The translations under genes and the position numbers were made by a program. A DNA stretch of 64,000 nucleotides from Natronoarchaeum mannanilyticum. Lineage in GTDB: Archaea > Halobacteriota > Halobacteria > Halobacteriales > Natronoarchaeaceae. Under the pieces are notes generated by a model. That model was not told where the DNA came from and ran no database searches. It worked only from the letters and a program-made list of their open reading frames with translations. Location of the stretch: contig NZ_BAAADV010000001.1 of assembly GCF_039522665.1 (NCBI RefSeq), forward strand, positions 434,001-498,000. Reading direction: 5' to 3'. This document shows, one piece after another, positions 9,338 to 16,525 of the stretch (the first letter of the stretch is position 1; every line of letters begins with the position of its first letter).

Positions 9338-9900
9338 CCCGTTCGGACGCAGATGGCGACGACGAGATTCCCGCGTCGACGCGCGCCCAGCTCGTGCTCG
9401 TCGCAGGTGCGGTGATCGCCGTCGGCCTCGCGCCGATCGCGCTCGCCTACGTACAGCTCGGCGCCACGACGGACGCCGGCGTCGGCACGGCTGACCGAAC
9501 CGGCGAGGACGTCACTCGGGCGCTGGATCGAGCCGTCTTCGAGGCGGCGTCCGGCGTCCCCGGCAACCACTCGTGGAGTGACCGCAGGGACGCCGTCGCC
9601 GCCGTAGAGAATCGGCTCGATCCGCGTCTGGACACGCTGCGAACGTCGGGGCTCCGCGAGGGCGTCGTCCACGGGATCGAGTACAACGAGTCGGCCGCGG
9701 GGGCGTGGGCCGCCGAGGGCTGTCCGGGCGGGCCGAACCGTCAGTTCGGCGACTGCGAGGCGATCGGCGGCGTCGTCGTGCAGGACCGCGGCGGCCGGAC
9801 GCACGTGCTGGGCGTCGCCGTGGATCTGCGCGTGACAGGAGAAGAATCAGCGTCCCGAATGACACACCGAGTCGATGCCGCGCCTCAGTCGGCAGGATAG
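9334..9900 (+). CDS. Last gene of the pilus-like operon, membrane-anchored DUF protein
   Basis: This 188-residue protein has one transmembrane helix (STRAQLVLVAGAVIAVGLAP, about residues 14-33) and an exported domain holding two cysteines (GCPGGPNRQFGDCE) that could form a disulfide outside the cell. The GTG at 9334 overlaps the preceding TGA. A GTG at 9325 is an in-frame alternative. The first part resembles haloarchaeal DUF7261/7262-like proteins (from memory). It ends 16 nt inside the 3' end of the convergent transporter gene. Confidence 0.72.
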   Translation: MTRSDADGDDEIPASTRAQLVLVAGAVIAVGLAPIALAYVQLGATTDAGVGTADRTGEDVTRALDRAVFEAASGVPGNHSWSDRRDAVAAVENRLDPRLDTLRTSGLREGVVHGIEYNESAAGAWAAEGCPGGPNRQFGDCEAIGGVVVQDRGGRTHVLGVAVDLRVTGEESASRMTHRVDAAPQSAG

Positions 9901-10898
9901 CCCGTCTCGGACCCGCTCTCGACCACGTAGGCGTTGCCCTCGACGACGACGTGCTCGCGCGAGTCGTCGTAGAACGCCGGCACCGCCGTCGAGCCGCGGT
10001 GGAGCACGCTCGACCGGATCGCGTCGGCTTTCACCAGCAGGAAGCCGCCGAGGATCAGGCCGAACCCGGCGACCGTCAGCGCGGTGATCTGCTCGCCCAG
10101 CAGCGCCCAGCCCGCGACGGCGGCGACGACCGGCGTCGCGTAGTTGACGAGGCTCGTCTCGCTGGGCCCGACGGCGTCCATCAGCCGGAAGTACACCAGG
10201 AAGCCGACGGCGCTCGCGAACACGCCGAGGTAGACGAGCGCGAGCAGGCCCGACTGAGTCCACTCGACGGCCGCGACGGTCTCGCCGGGATGCCGGAGGC
10301 TGATCGCGTGGAGCACGATCGCGCCGAACAGCATCATCCACGCCTGGATCGACACGATCGGGAGCGACGCCGTGTAGCGCTCGGCCCAGACCGCGCCGAT
10401 CGAGAAACTGGCGGCCGATCCGAGCAACAGGAGGACGCCGACGAGCTGGCCGCCGAGCGAGCTCGGCGAGGGATTCGCGATCACTAGCACGCCCAGAAAG
10501 CCGAGCACCAGTCCGGCGACGCCGTGGATGCGCATTCGCTCGGCTGGCAGCGCGACGACCGCAAAGAGCGCGGTGAGCATCGGCGTCAGCGACAGCAGGA
10601 TCGCGCCGAGAGCGCTCGGGACGTACTGCTGGCCGACGAACAGCAGCGAGAAGTGGCCCCCGACCATCAGCGCGCCGCCGATCGCGATCAGCTCCAGGTC
10701 CGATCGCGTCCGCGGGAGCCAGCGGCGGCTGCTCGCCGCGACGAACGCCAGCAGGAGGACGCTGGCGAGGTCGTGGCGGAAGGCGGCGAACAGGATCGGC
10801 GGGAACGAATCGAGGCCGGCCTTGATCGCCACGAACGAGGTCCCCCAGACCAGGGTCAACAGGCCGAACAGCGAGAGCGTAGTGCGCGTAGACGTCAT
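9885..10898 (-). CDS. DMT family (EamA-type) transporter
   Basis: This 337-residue membrane protein has ten predicted helices in two EamA repeats (about residues 1-140 and 155-290). Repeat signatures include LVWGTSFVAIKAGL, SALGAILLSLTPMLTALFAV and SETSLVNYATPVVAAVAGWALLGE. The family exports amino acids or other metabolites; the substrate is unknown here. The start at 10898 (MTSTRTTLSLFG) is preferred. An ATG five codons upstream (10913) is possible. A further upstream open stretch in this frame is GC-rich read-through and not part of the protein. A hydrophilic C-terminal tail of about 45 residues follows the last helix. Confidence 0.9.
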   Translation of the reverse strand: MTSTRTTLSLFGLLTLVWGTSFVAIKAGLDSFPPILFAAFRHDLASVLLLAFVAASSRRWLPRTRSDLELIAIGGALMVGGHFSLLFVGQQYVPSALGAILLSLTPMLTALFAVVALPAERMRIHGVAGLVLGFLGVLVIANPSPSSLGGQLVGVLLLLGSAASFSIGAVWAERYTASLPIVSIQAWMMLFGAIVLHAISLRHPGETVAAVEWTQSGLLALVYLGVFASAVGFLVYFRLMDAVGPSETSLVNYATPVVAAVAGWALLGEQITALTVAGFGLILGGFLLVKADAIRSSVLHRGSTAVPAFYDDSREHVVVEGNAYVVESGSETGYPAD

Positions 10899-11022
10899 CG
10901 TAGAGAGTAGCATTGGTAGGAGCCGCTGGTTCTTGAGGCTTCTCCGAATCGTGGGAACACGACCCGTTAGGGACCGAGATAGACTGAACTGTCGCGGCCC
11001 GGCACCGCCCGTCGCGGTCGGA

Positions 11023-12243
11023 TCAGGAGCCCGATCCGGCGTCGCCGACCGCCCCGTCCGGTAGCGACGTCCGAGATGCACGACGGCGCCGAAATCTCCT
11101 GAACAGCGCGTCCGGAACGAGTCCGACGGCGAGATTCCGGAGTCGCGCTCCGAGAGGCGACTGCACCGTCCCGAGCCGTCCGAGCCGGCGGGCTTCGGCG
11201 CGGATACCGTCCGCTCTCGCTTTTCGGTCGTCCTCGTACGCCTTGAACGCCGCGGCGGGATCGGCGTGCCGGGCGATCGCGTCAACCAGCGCGAGCGCGT
11301 CCTCGATCGACTGGGCCGCACCCTGCCCGGCGAACGGCAACATCCCGTGGGCGGCGTCGCCGGCGAGGACGACCGACCCGCGGGACCACCGGTCGAGCGC
11401 CGGTAGATCCGCGAGGCCGGTCGCAAAGACGTCGTCGAGGGCGAGCGCATCGACGACCAGGGGGATCGGTTCCGGGAACGCGCCGAAGCGCTCTCGGAAC
11501 GCGGCGACGACTTCGTGCGGTCCGTTCAGGTCCGCGGCGGTCGCCTCGGAGACAGTCGCGAACCAGTAGAACCGGCCGTCGCCGAGCGGAGCGCCGCCGG
11601 TGTAGCTTCCCTCGCCCCACACTTCGAGGCCGCGGTCGCGGTGCCGTTCGGGCAGGTCGACATCGACGATCGCGCGATAGCAGACGCCGTCGAGCGTCCG
11701 CGGTTCGATCTCGGGGGCGACGGCGTCGCGGACCGCGGACCGGATGCCGTCGGCGCCCACGAGGACGTCCGGACTGATCCGCGTGCCGTCCGCGAATCTG
11801 GCGATCGGTCGGTCGGCGTCGATCACCGCCTCGCACTCCATGCCGGTCCGGACGGTCGCGTCGAGGTCGTCGAGAAGGATCCGCTGGAGGTCGGCGCGGT
11901 GGATCGCGACGAAGCCGTAGCAGAACTCGTCGCGCTCGACTCGATCCAGATCGAAGCGCTTGAGCACCCGGTCGTCCGGGGACCGGATCGCGCTGTCGTC
12001 GAGCGGGACGCCGGTCTCTCTGACCCGCTCGGCGACGCCCAGACGGTCGAGCACGAGCAGGGCGTTCGTCTGCAGCAGGATGCCGGCGCCGACGGGTCGG
12101 TACTCGGTCGCCGCCTCATAGACCGTCGGTTCCCACCCTCGCCGTTCAAGCGCGATCGCCGCGGTTAGCCCGCAGATTCCCCCGCCGACGATCGCCACGT
12201 CGGTCGTCTCGTCGACCCGGCCGGTCGATCGGTCGCGACTCAT
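11023..12243 (-). CDS. FAD-dependent monooxygenase (UbiH / salicylate hydroxylase-like)
   Basis: This 406-residue flavoprotein of the aromatic hydroxylase group would use NAD(P)H and O2. It has the N-terminal Rossmann motif VAIVGGGICGLTAAIALERRG (about residues 17-37). The second FAD motif GSVVLAGDAAHGMLPFAGQG lies around 290-310, including the GD residues that bind the ribose, followed by GAAQSIEDALAL. The DG motif (VLVGADGIRSAVRDAV) lies near 160-175. Substrate is not predictable. It is divergent from the Bat-type regulator at 12328, whose product might control it; that link rests only on position. Confidence 0.9.
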   Translation of the reverse strand: MSRDRSTGRVDETTDVAIVGGGICGLTAAIALERRGWEPTVYEAATEYRPVGAGILLQTNALLVLDRLGVAERVRETGVPLDDSAIRSPDDRVLKRFDLDRVERDEFCYGFVAIHRADLQRILLDDLDATVRTGMECEAVIDADRPIARFADGTRISPDVLVGADGIRSAVRDAVAPEIEPRTLDGVCYRAIVDVDLPERHRDRGLEVWGEGSYTGGAPLGDGRFYWFATVSEATAADLNGPHEVVAAFRERFGAFPEPIPLVVDALALDDVFATGLADLPALDRWSRGSVVLAGDAAHGMLPFAGQGAAQSIEDALALVDAIARHADPAAAFKAYEDDRKARADGIRAEARRLGRLGTVQSPLGARLRNLAVGLVPDALFRRFRRRRASRTSLPDGAVGDAGSGS

Positions 12244-12297
12244 ACCTGTTCGTTAGTCGCCGATCGCGAAACGCCGACTGCAGCGCATCCACGCCTC

Positions 12298-12303
12298 TTT
12301 ATG
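12298..12303 (+). promoter_or_regulatory. TATA-like element for the regulator gene at 12328
   Basis: TTTATG lies 25-30 nt before the ATG at 12328. This spacing supports a leaderless start at 12328 rather than the in-frame ATG at 12301, which lies within the element. Confidence 0.5.
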
Positions 12304-12327
12304 AGGGCGGACGAATCACCGCTTCGT

Positions 12328-12981
12328 ATGCGATACCTCACCGCGCTCGTCGAACCCGCCGCGGACGCGTTTCACCCGCTCGGGCGGGAACTCTCCGCGG
12401 AGCCGTCGATCCGGCGGGAGGCGATCCACCACGTCGAGCTGCTCGACGACGAGACGGTGCTCCTGTTCGCCGAGGGGAGCGGCGACCGCGACCGGTACGA
12501 GGCGATCATGCGGGACTCCGAGTACGTCGTCGACTATCTGGTCTCCGGCGGGGAGCGCTGGACGGCCGTGAGCCAGTTCGAGCCGACGGAGCTCGCCCGC
12601 CGGACGCTGGAACTGCAGCGCGACGCCGAGCTGGTCGTCGAAACGCCGATCCGCTTCGACGCCGACGGCGCGCTCCGGGTGACGTACCTCGGCAGCGACG
12701 CCGCGTTCCGCGAACTTTACGAGGCGGTGGGCGAGGAGGCGGACGTCGCCTTCGAGGTGCTCGAAACGGGCCCGTACGAACCGGACGAGGCGCCGCTGAC
12801 GAGGGTGCTGACCGCCCGCCAGCGGGAGGTGCTGGAGACGGCGGTCGAGGCGGGCTATTACCGGACGCCCAGGGAGGCGACGCTCGAAGAGGTCGCCGAA
12901 TGCGTCGGCGTCGCTCCGACGACGGTCGGCGAGCACCTCCGAAAGATCGAGGAGCGAGTATTCGGCGCGCTCGTTCGGTGA
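12328..12981 (+). CDS. Bat-type helix-turn-helix transcriptional regulator
   Basis: This is a 217-residue haloarchaeal regulator. The N-terminal ~150 residues form the sensor-like domain that precedes the HTH_10 domain in Bat-related proteins (begins MRYLTALVEP). The C-terminal 55 residues carry LTARQREVLETAVEAGYY and a recognition-helix segment (TLEEVAECVGVAPTTVGEHL), the standard HTH_10 signature. There is no obvious PAS or GAF domain. The start at 12328 is chosen from the TATA-like element 28 nt upstream. It is divergent from the FAD monooxygenase, 84 nt away, so regulation of that gene is plausible. Confidence 0.85.
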   Translation: MRYLTALVEPAADAFHPLGRELSAEPSIRREAIHHVELLDDETVLLFAEGSGDRDRYEAIMRDSEYVVDYLVSGGERWTAVSQFEPTELARRTLELQRDAELVVETPIRFDADGALRVTYLGSDAAFRELYEAVGEEADVAFEVLETGPYEPDEAPLTRVLTARQREVLETAVEAGYYRTPREATLEEVAECVGVAPTTVGEHLRKIEERVFGALVR

Positions 12982-13043
12982 CGGCGCCGTTCGTCCGTGC
13001 GAGAGTGATAACTCTTAACACATGTCGGCGCACAGAACGTTCC

Positions 13044-13790
13044 ATGACCTCGATTCGCGCGACGATCCGCGGCATGGCCGAGCGGGCGAACCCGGCGTTC
13101 GCGGCCGGCGCAGTCGCGATCCCGGTCGCCGCGTTCGCGTACGTCCTGCAGTTCGGCACGCTGATCCAGCACACGTTCGTCCACGTGATGGCGGGGATCC
13201 TCTGGACCGGCATCGACCTGTTCATGGCGCTCGTGCTCGGCCCCGTACTGGGCGGGCTGGCCGTCGAGGAGCGCGCGAGCGTGTTCGAGCGCTTCACCCC
13301 GAAAATGACGTTTCTGATGCCGACGCTGGCGCTGGTGACGATCGGCGGCGGCGTGACGCTGGCGGTCCGGATCGCCTTTTACGAACATCTCCAGCCATGG
13401 ATTGCGATCCTCACCGCGGCGTCGCTGCTGCCGGCGCTCGCGCTGATCGGCTATCAGTTCGACGCCTTCGGCGACCGGCGCTGGCAGGCCGCCTTCGGGC
13501 TCGCGCTGCTGGGAAGCGGCGCGTACCTCGCGGCGACGCTGCCCGACTTCGCGATGACCGCGCCCGCGATCGTCGTCGCCATCGCGATCGTGATCGTGCT
13601 CAGCGTGCTGGGCTTCGGCGTCCTGCTGCCCGGCGAGGTGCGCATGTACCGCCAGATGGTCTCGGCGAATCCAGACCCGGACGTGATCAGCTCGATCGGG
13701 ATGCGAAACGCCCGGCTCAGCGGCGTCCAGGGCGTCTTTCAGCTCGCGATCATCGTGGTCATGGTGTACCTTCGCTACGGCGGGTTCTGA
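13044..13790 (+). CDS. Polytopic membrane protein (CopD/DUF2269-like topology)
   Basis: This 248-residue protein has about six to seven transmembrane helices. The first helices contain IQHTFVHVMAGILWTGID, whose His...His-x-x-x-G-x-x-W-x-G pattern is shared with heme- or copper-related membrane families such as DUF2269 and CopD. A conserved VLLPGEVRMYRQM loop precedes the last helix. The function is unknown; a redox or metal-linked role is inferred only from the histidines. The start at 13044 (MTSIRATIRGM) is preferred, with an A/T-rich element (CTCTTAAC) about 30 nt upstream. There is no operon partner; DpsA follows after 141 nt. Confidence 0.7.
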   Translation: MTSIRATIRGMAERANPAFAAGAVAIPVAAFAYVLQFGTLIQHTFVHVMAGILWTGIDLFMALVLGPVLGGLAVEERASVFERFTPKMTFLMPTLALVTIGGGVTLAVRIAFYEHLQPWIAILTAASLLPALALIGYQFDAFGDRRWQAAFGLALLGSGAYLAATLPDFAMTAPAIVVAIAIVIVLSVLGFGVLLPGEVRMYRQMVSANPDPDVISSIGMRNARLSGVQGVFQLAIIVVMVYLRYGGF

Positions 13791-13900
13791 GGTGCGATTC
13801 GGTTCGCCACGCCGGCGTCGACGTCGGTGCAGCGCGTCCGAGCGGCGCGGGTCGAACGACGGTTTTAGGTCGTGCGAAAAATTATTTGAGTATTGATAAG

Positions 13901-13906
13901 TTATAA
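13901..13906 (+). promoter_or_regulatory. TATA element of dpsA
   Basis: TTATAA lies about 28 nt before the ATG at 13932, within an unusually A/T-rich stretch (13877-13910). The stretch contains AAAAATTATTTGAGTATTGA and could hold additional regulator contacts. The position fits a very short or absent 5' leader. Confidence 0.6.
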
Positions 13907-13931
13907 GAGGGTAGGACGCCTCTGATGTAGT

Positions 13932-14480
13932 ATGATGAACACGCAGGCGACCGTCCGGCAGGAAGCAGATACGGTAGAGGAGAACCCCGTTCGACTGGAT
14001 CAGGAAAAGGCAGAGCAGATCGTCGAGGCCCTGAACCGGGACCTCGCCGACGCGTACGTCCTCTACCACCAGCTCCACAAGCACCACTGGAACGTCGAAG
14101 GCGCGGAGTTCCTCGACATCCACGTGTTCCTCCAGGAAGTGTACGAGGACGTCGAGGACGCCGCCGACGAACTGGCGGAGCGACTCCAGGCGCTCGGCGG
14201 CGTCCCGCACGCCAGCATGACGACGCTCGCCGAGCGGGCGACGGTCGAACCCGAAGACGAGGACGTCTACGACGTCCGGACGTCGCTCGAAAACGACCTC
14301 GAGATGATGGGCGACATCGTCGAGAGCTACCGCCAGCACATCGAACTCGCCGACGGCCTCGGCGACTACGCGACGGGGGAGATGCTGCGCGAACAGCTCG
14401 AAACCATCGAGGAGCACACCCACCACATCGAGCACTACCTCGAGGACGACTCGCTCGTCGTCGAATCGGCGACCAACTGA
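13932..14480 (+). CDS. dpsA: DNA protection during starvation protein DpsA (ferritin-like)
   Basis: This 182-residue member of the Dps family forms a cytosolic dodecamer that oxidises and stores iron and shields DNA from oxidative damage. The Dps ferroxidase signature is clear: HKHHWNVEGAEFLDIHVFLQ and EVYEDVEDAADELAER (about residues 53-90), supplying the inter-subunit His, Asp and Glu ligands. The C-terminal part has EEHTHHIEHYLEDD. Length and sequence style match haloarchaeal DpsA. A second ATG follows immediately (MM), so the start could be 13935. It is convergent with the DtxR-type regulator gene 31 nt away, fitting an iron-homeostasis locus. Confidence 0.95.
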   Translation: MMNTQATVRQEADTVEENPVRLDQEKAEQIVEALNRDLADAYVLYHQLHKHHWNVEGAEFLDIHVFLQEVYEDVEDAADELAERLQALGGVPHASMTTLAERATVEPEDEDVYDVRTSLENDLEMMGDIVESYRQHIELADGLGDYATGEMLREQLETIEEHTHHIEHYLEDDSLVVESATN

Positions 14481-14511
14481 GCGGATCGTTCGATCCCGCG
14501 CCGCGTCGAGC

Positions 14512-14934
14512 CTACAGCGGAGAGGGCACCGGACGGTCGTCGTCGGATGACGACGCCGTCTCGAGGGGCAGCGTCGACGCGAGGCGATCCGCTACGGCCG
14601 GACTGATAGCTCCCGCGACCCGCAGCGCTTCCGCCTCGAAGTCGTCGAGATCGAGCACGTCCCGAAAGAACACGGCGAGCGTGACGTACGTCTCGAACAG
14701 TTCTTCGACGGCTTCTCTCCCCTCGGTCGTGAGCCGCGCTCCGTCGTAGGGTTCGTAACTGACGAGATTTCGCTCTTCGAGACGCTGGAGCATCTCCGTC
14801 GTCGCGGACGGCGACCTGTCGACCGCGGCGGCGACGTCGCCGGGCGGAACCGGCCCCGACCGTCGTCGCTCGGCGATCCGCAGGACGAGCAGGTACTGCG
14901 ACGCGCCCGTCGTCGATCGATCTTCGTCGGTCAC
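14512..14934 (-). CDS. DtxR/SirR-type metal-dependent transcriptional regulator
   Basis: This 140-residue protein has an N-terminal winged-helix DNA-binding domain (about residues 10-70; VAAAVDRSPSATTEMLQRLE is the recognition helix, LVSYEPYDGARLTTEG the wing). A dimerisation/metal-binding domain follows (about 75-125; VFFRDVLDLDDFEAEALRVAG). It lacks the SH3-like C-terminal domain of long DtxR proteins and resembles the short SirR/MntR/Idr-type regulators of haloarchaea. Fe2+ or Mn2+ would be the corepressor. The start is a GTG at 14934, with TTATAG about 20-24 nt upstream. A DtxR-like palindrome sits 108 nt upstream, suggesting autoregulation. Confidence 0.85.
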   Translation of the reverse strand: MTDEDRSTTGASQYLLVLRIAERRRSGPVPPGDVAAAVDRSPSATTEMLQRLEERNLVSYEPYDGARLTTEGREAVEELFETYVTLAVFFRDVLDLDDFEAEALRVAGAISPAVADRLASTLPLETASSSDDDRPVPSPL

Positions 14935-14947
14935 GTGTGTCTGGTAG

Positions 14948-15037
14948 CTACGTTATAGTTCGACCGCGGCCCGAATCGCCCCGCTCCGGCGTCGATCGGC
15001 TACTCGGTACGCTCCGCGGCTGACCGCCGTTCCTCAT
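14948..15037 (-). CDS. Possible 29-residue leader ORF upstream of the DtxR-type gene
   Basis: An ATG at 15037 opens a 29-codon frame (begins MRNGGQPRSV) ending in TAG 14 nt before the regulator's GTG. The frame is different from the regulator's. A TATA-like TTTATATTTA lies about 20-29 nt before this ATG on the same strand. The 16-bp palindrome sits between the two, the layout expected for a repressible leaderless transcript. The peptide itself is Arg/Ser-rich and resembles nothing known. It could simply be transcribed leader; evidence for translation is only positional. Confidence 0.3.
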   Translation of the reverse strand: MRNGGQPRSVPSSRSTPERGDSGRGRTIT

Positions 15038-15041
15038 GTCT

Positions 15042-15057
15042 TTTAGGCTAGCCTAAA
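15042..15057. promoter_or_regulatory. DtxR-type iron-box palindrome
   Basis: TTTAGGCTAGCCTAAA is a perfect 16-bp palindrome. It matches the core of the bacterial DtxR/IdeR operator consensus (TTAGG...CCTAA). It lies directly beside an A/T-rich TATA-like stretch (15055-15066), upstream of the DtxR-type gene and opposite to the Bat-type gene. A binding site for the neighbouring regulator is the simplest reading. Confidence 0.65.
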
Positions 15058-15237
15058 TAAATATAAACGCACCGGTTCTCGGACACCCCGGAGGAGACAG
15101 ACGCTACGGATCTCAGCGAAAAGGACAGGCCCGCCTTCTGAAGCGTTGCTGACGGCTCGGGCGAAAACAACTCCCGACTGCCGCCTCGCGAACTGGGCAT
15201 GCGACGCCGAACGTCAGCGAGACGAGCCGTTCGTGCC

Positions 15238-15243
15238 TTTATG
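15238..15243 (+). promoter_or_regulatory. TATA-like element for the regulator gene at 15267
   Basis: TTTATG occurs 24-29 nt before the ATG at 15267, the usual distance for a leaderless haloarchaeal transcript. It gives this gene its own promoter, separate from the iron-box region. Confidence 0.5.
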
Positions 15244-15266
15244 GGCAGGTTCGTGGTACAGGACGC

Positions 15267-15938
15267 ATGAGCACGATCGCGGAGATCTGCATCCCCACCG
15301 ACGAGTTCGTCCTCCGCGAGACGCTGGATGCGGTCCCCGACGCCGAGTTCGAGGTGATGCGGGTCGCCGCCCACGGCACCGACGACGTGATCCCGTTCCT
15401 GACGGCCCACGCGCCCGATCAGGACGACCTGGAGCGCGCGCTGACCGACGACGGATCGGTCGAGAACGTCACGCGGCTGGCCGACAGCGACGACGAGTGG
15501 CTCTACCAGATGGAGTGGGTCGAGGACATCCGGTTTATCCTGCACGTGCTGACCGAGGAGGACGGCACCATCCTCTCGGCGTACGGCAACGGCGACGGCT
15601 GGCACCTCCGGATCCTCTTTACCGATCGGGAGTCGCTGTCCGCGACCTTCGACTTTTGCGACCAGCAGGGCCTCTCGCTGGATATCAAGCGCATCTACGA
15701 GCTCGAAGACGCCACCCGCCGCGGGCAGTACGGGCTGACGGCCGAACAGCTGGACACCCTGGAGACGGCCTACGAGCGGGGGTTCTACGACATCCCGCGC
15801 GAGGAGCCGATGAACGCGCTGGCCGACGAACTCGGAATCTCCCACCAGGCGCTCTCCGAGCGACTGCGGCGGGGCCACCGGAACCTGATCGAGAACACGC
15901 TCGTGATCGGCGCGGCCGACGGCCCGACCGAGCGGTGA
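15267..15938 (+). CDS. Bat-type helix-turn-helix transcriptional regulator
   Basis: This 223-residue regulator has a haloarchaeal N-terminal sensor-like domain (about residues 1-150) and a C-terminal HTH_10 domain (LTAEQLDTLETAYERGFYDI at about 156-175; recognition region ALADELGISHQALSERLRRG). It is a second Bat-like protein, not closely similar to the one at 12328 in its first domain. It stands as a single gene with its own TATA-like element. The 3' end nearly abuts the convergent gene at 15941. Its targets are unknown. Confidence 0.87.
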   Translation: MSTIAEICIPTDEFVLRETLDAVPDAEFEVMRVAAHGTDDVIPFLTAHAPDQDDLERALTDDGSVENVTRLADSDDEWLYQMEWVEDIRFILHVLTEEDGTILSAYGNGDGWHLRILFTDRESLSATFDFCDQQGLSLDIKRIYELEDATRRGQYGLTAEQLDTLETAYERGFYDIPREEPMNALADELGISHQALSERLRRGHRNLIENTLVIGAADGPTER

Positions 15939-15940
15939 GA

Positions 15941-16525
15941 TCAGTCGGCGCCGTCCGCCAGCTCCCCCGCCAGCCCCCACTCGCGGGCGCGCTGTTCGGC
16001 CTCCTCGCGGGCCTGCTCGCGGATGGCGTCGATCTTCTCACCGTTTTCCAGAAACGTCGCGACGGGGTCCTCCTGTTCCTGAGACGCGCCGGACGCGTCG
16101 GCGGCCGCACCCGCGGGGGCGTCCAGCCCGAGCGATCGGGCGCGCTCTCTGGTCCGGGCGGCCAGTTCCGGATCGCCGGCGACGCGCTCGGCGGGCATCC
16201 CCGGGGGAACCGTCAGGTCGGGCGTGTCGTGCAGATCATCCACGTCTGCGGCCGAGAGTTCGAACACGTCGACGCTGTAGGGCCCGGGTACCGCCAGGTC
16301 GGCGAGCGCCTCGACGCCGCCCCGATCCGTCCCGGTGTGATAGGCCAGCACCGGAACGCCGTCCTCGAACGTCAGCACGCCGCGCTCGTCGGCGTCGAGC
16401 AGCAGGGCCTCCTGGGGTTCGAGCAGCGCGTAGCCGGTGAGTTCGCGATCGAGCATCGTCGCCATCGACGTGCCCGGGTTCGACACGACCCGCGAGCGCA
16501 CCAGCTGCCCGCGGGGTAGCTTCAT
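15941..16525 (-). CDS. Conserved haloarchaeal protein cotranscribed with a MinD-like ATPase
   Basis: This 194-residue soluble, acidic protein has no recognised family. The first ~110 residues look like a compact alpha/beta domain (KLPRGQLVRSRVV, LTGYALLEPQEALLLD, GVLTFEDGVPVLAYHTGTDRGG). The remainder is a charged helical tail (ENGEKIDAIREQAREEAEQR) suited to coiled-coil contact. Its ATG overlaps the MinD-like gene's stop by four bases (ATGA), so the two proteins are probably made together. It may act as the ATPase's partner or cargo; that is inferred from coupling alone. Confidence 0.7.
   Translation of the reverse strand: MKLPRGQLVRSRVVSNPGTSMATMLDRELTGYALLEPQEALLLDADERGVLTFEDGVPVLAYHTGTDRGGVEALADLAVPGPYSVDVFELSAADVDDLHDTPDLTVPPGMPAERVAGDPELAARTRERARSLGLDAPAGAAADASGASQEQEDPVATFLENGEKIDAIREQAREEAEQRAREWGLAGELADGAD

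Noticed and set aside
9885-11450. 521-residue version of the DMT transporter
   Set aside because: The extra N-terminal 180 residues are read-through of the spacer and of the FAD monooxygenase gene in another frame. The transporter's own start near 10898 is normal for the family.
13600-13790. Promoter-like or operator palindromes within the membrane-protein gene
   Set aside because: Short GATC-rich symmetric words are common in this GC-rich coding DNA and are not distinct from background.
15048-15980. Long minus-strand open frame of about 310 codons
   Set aside because: It lies opposite the Bat-type gene at 15267-15938 and runs through the iron-box region. Composition is that of an antisense shadow in GC-rich DNA and it has no domain.
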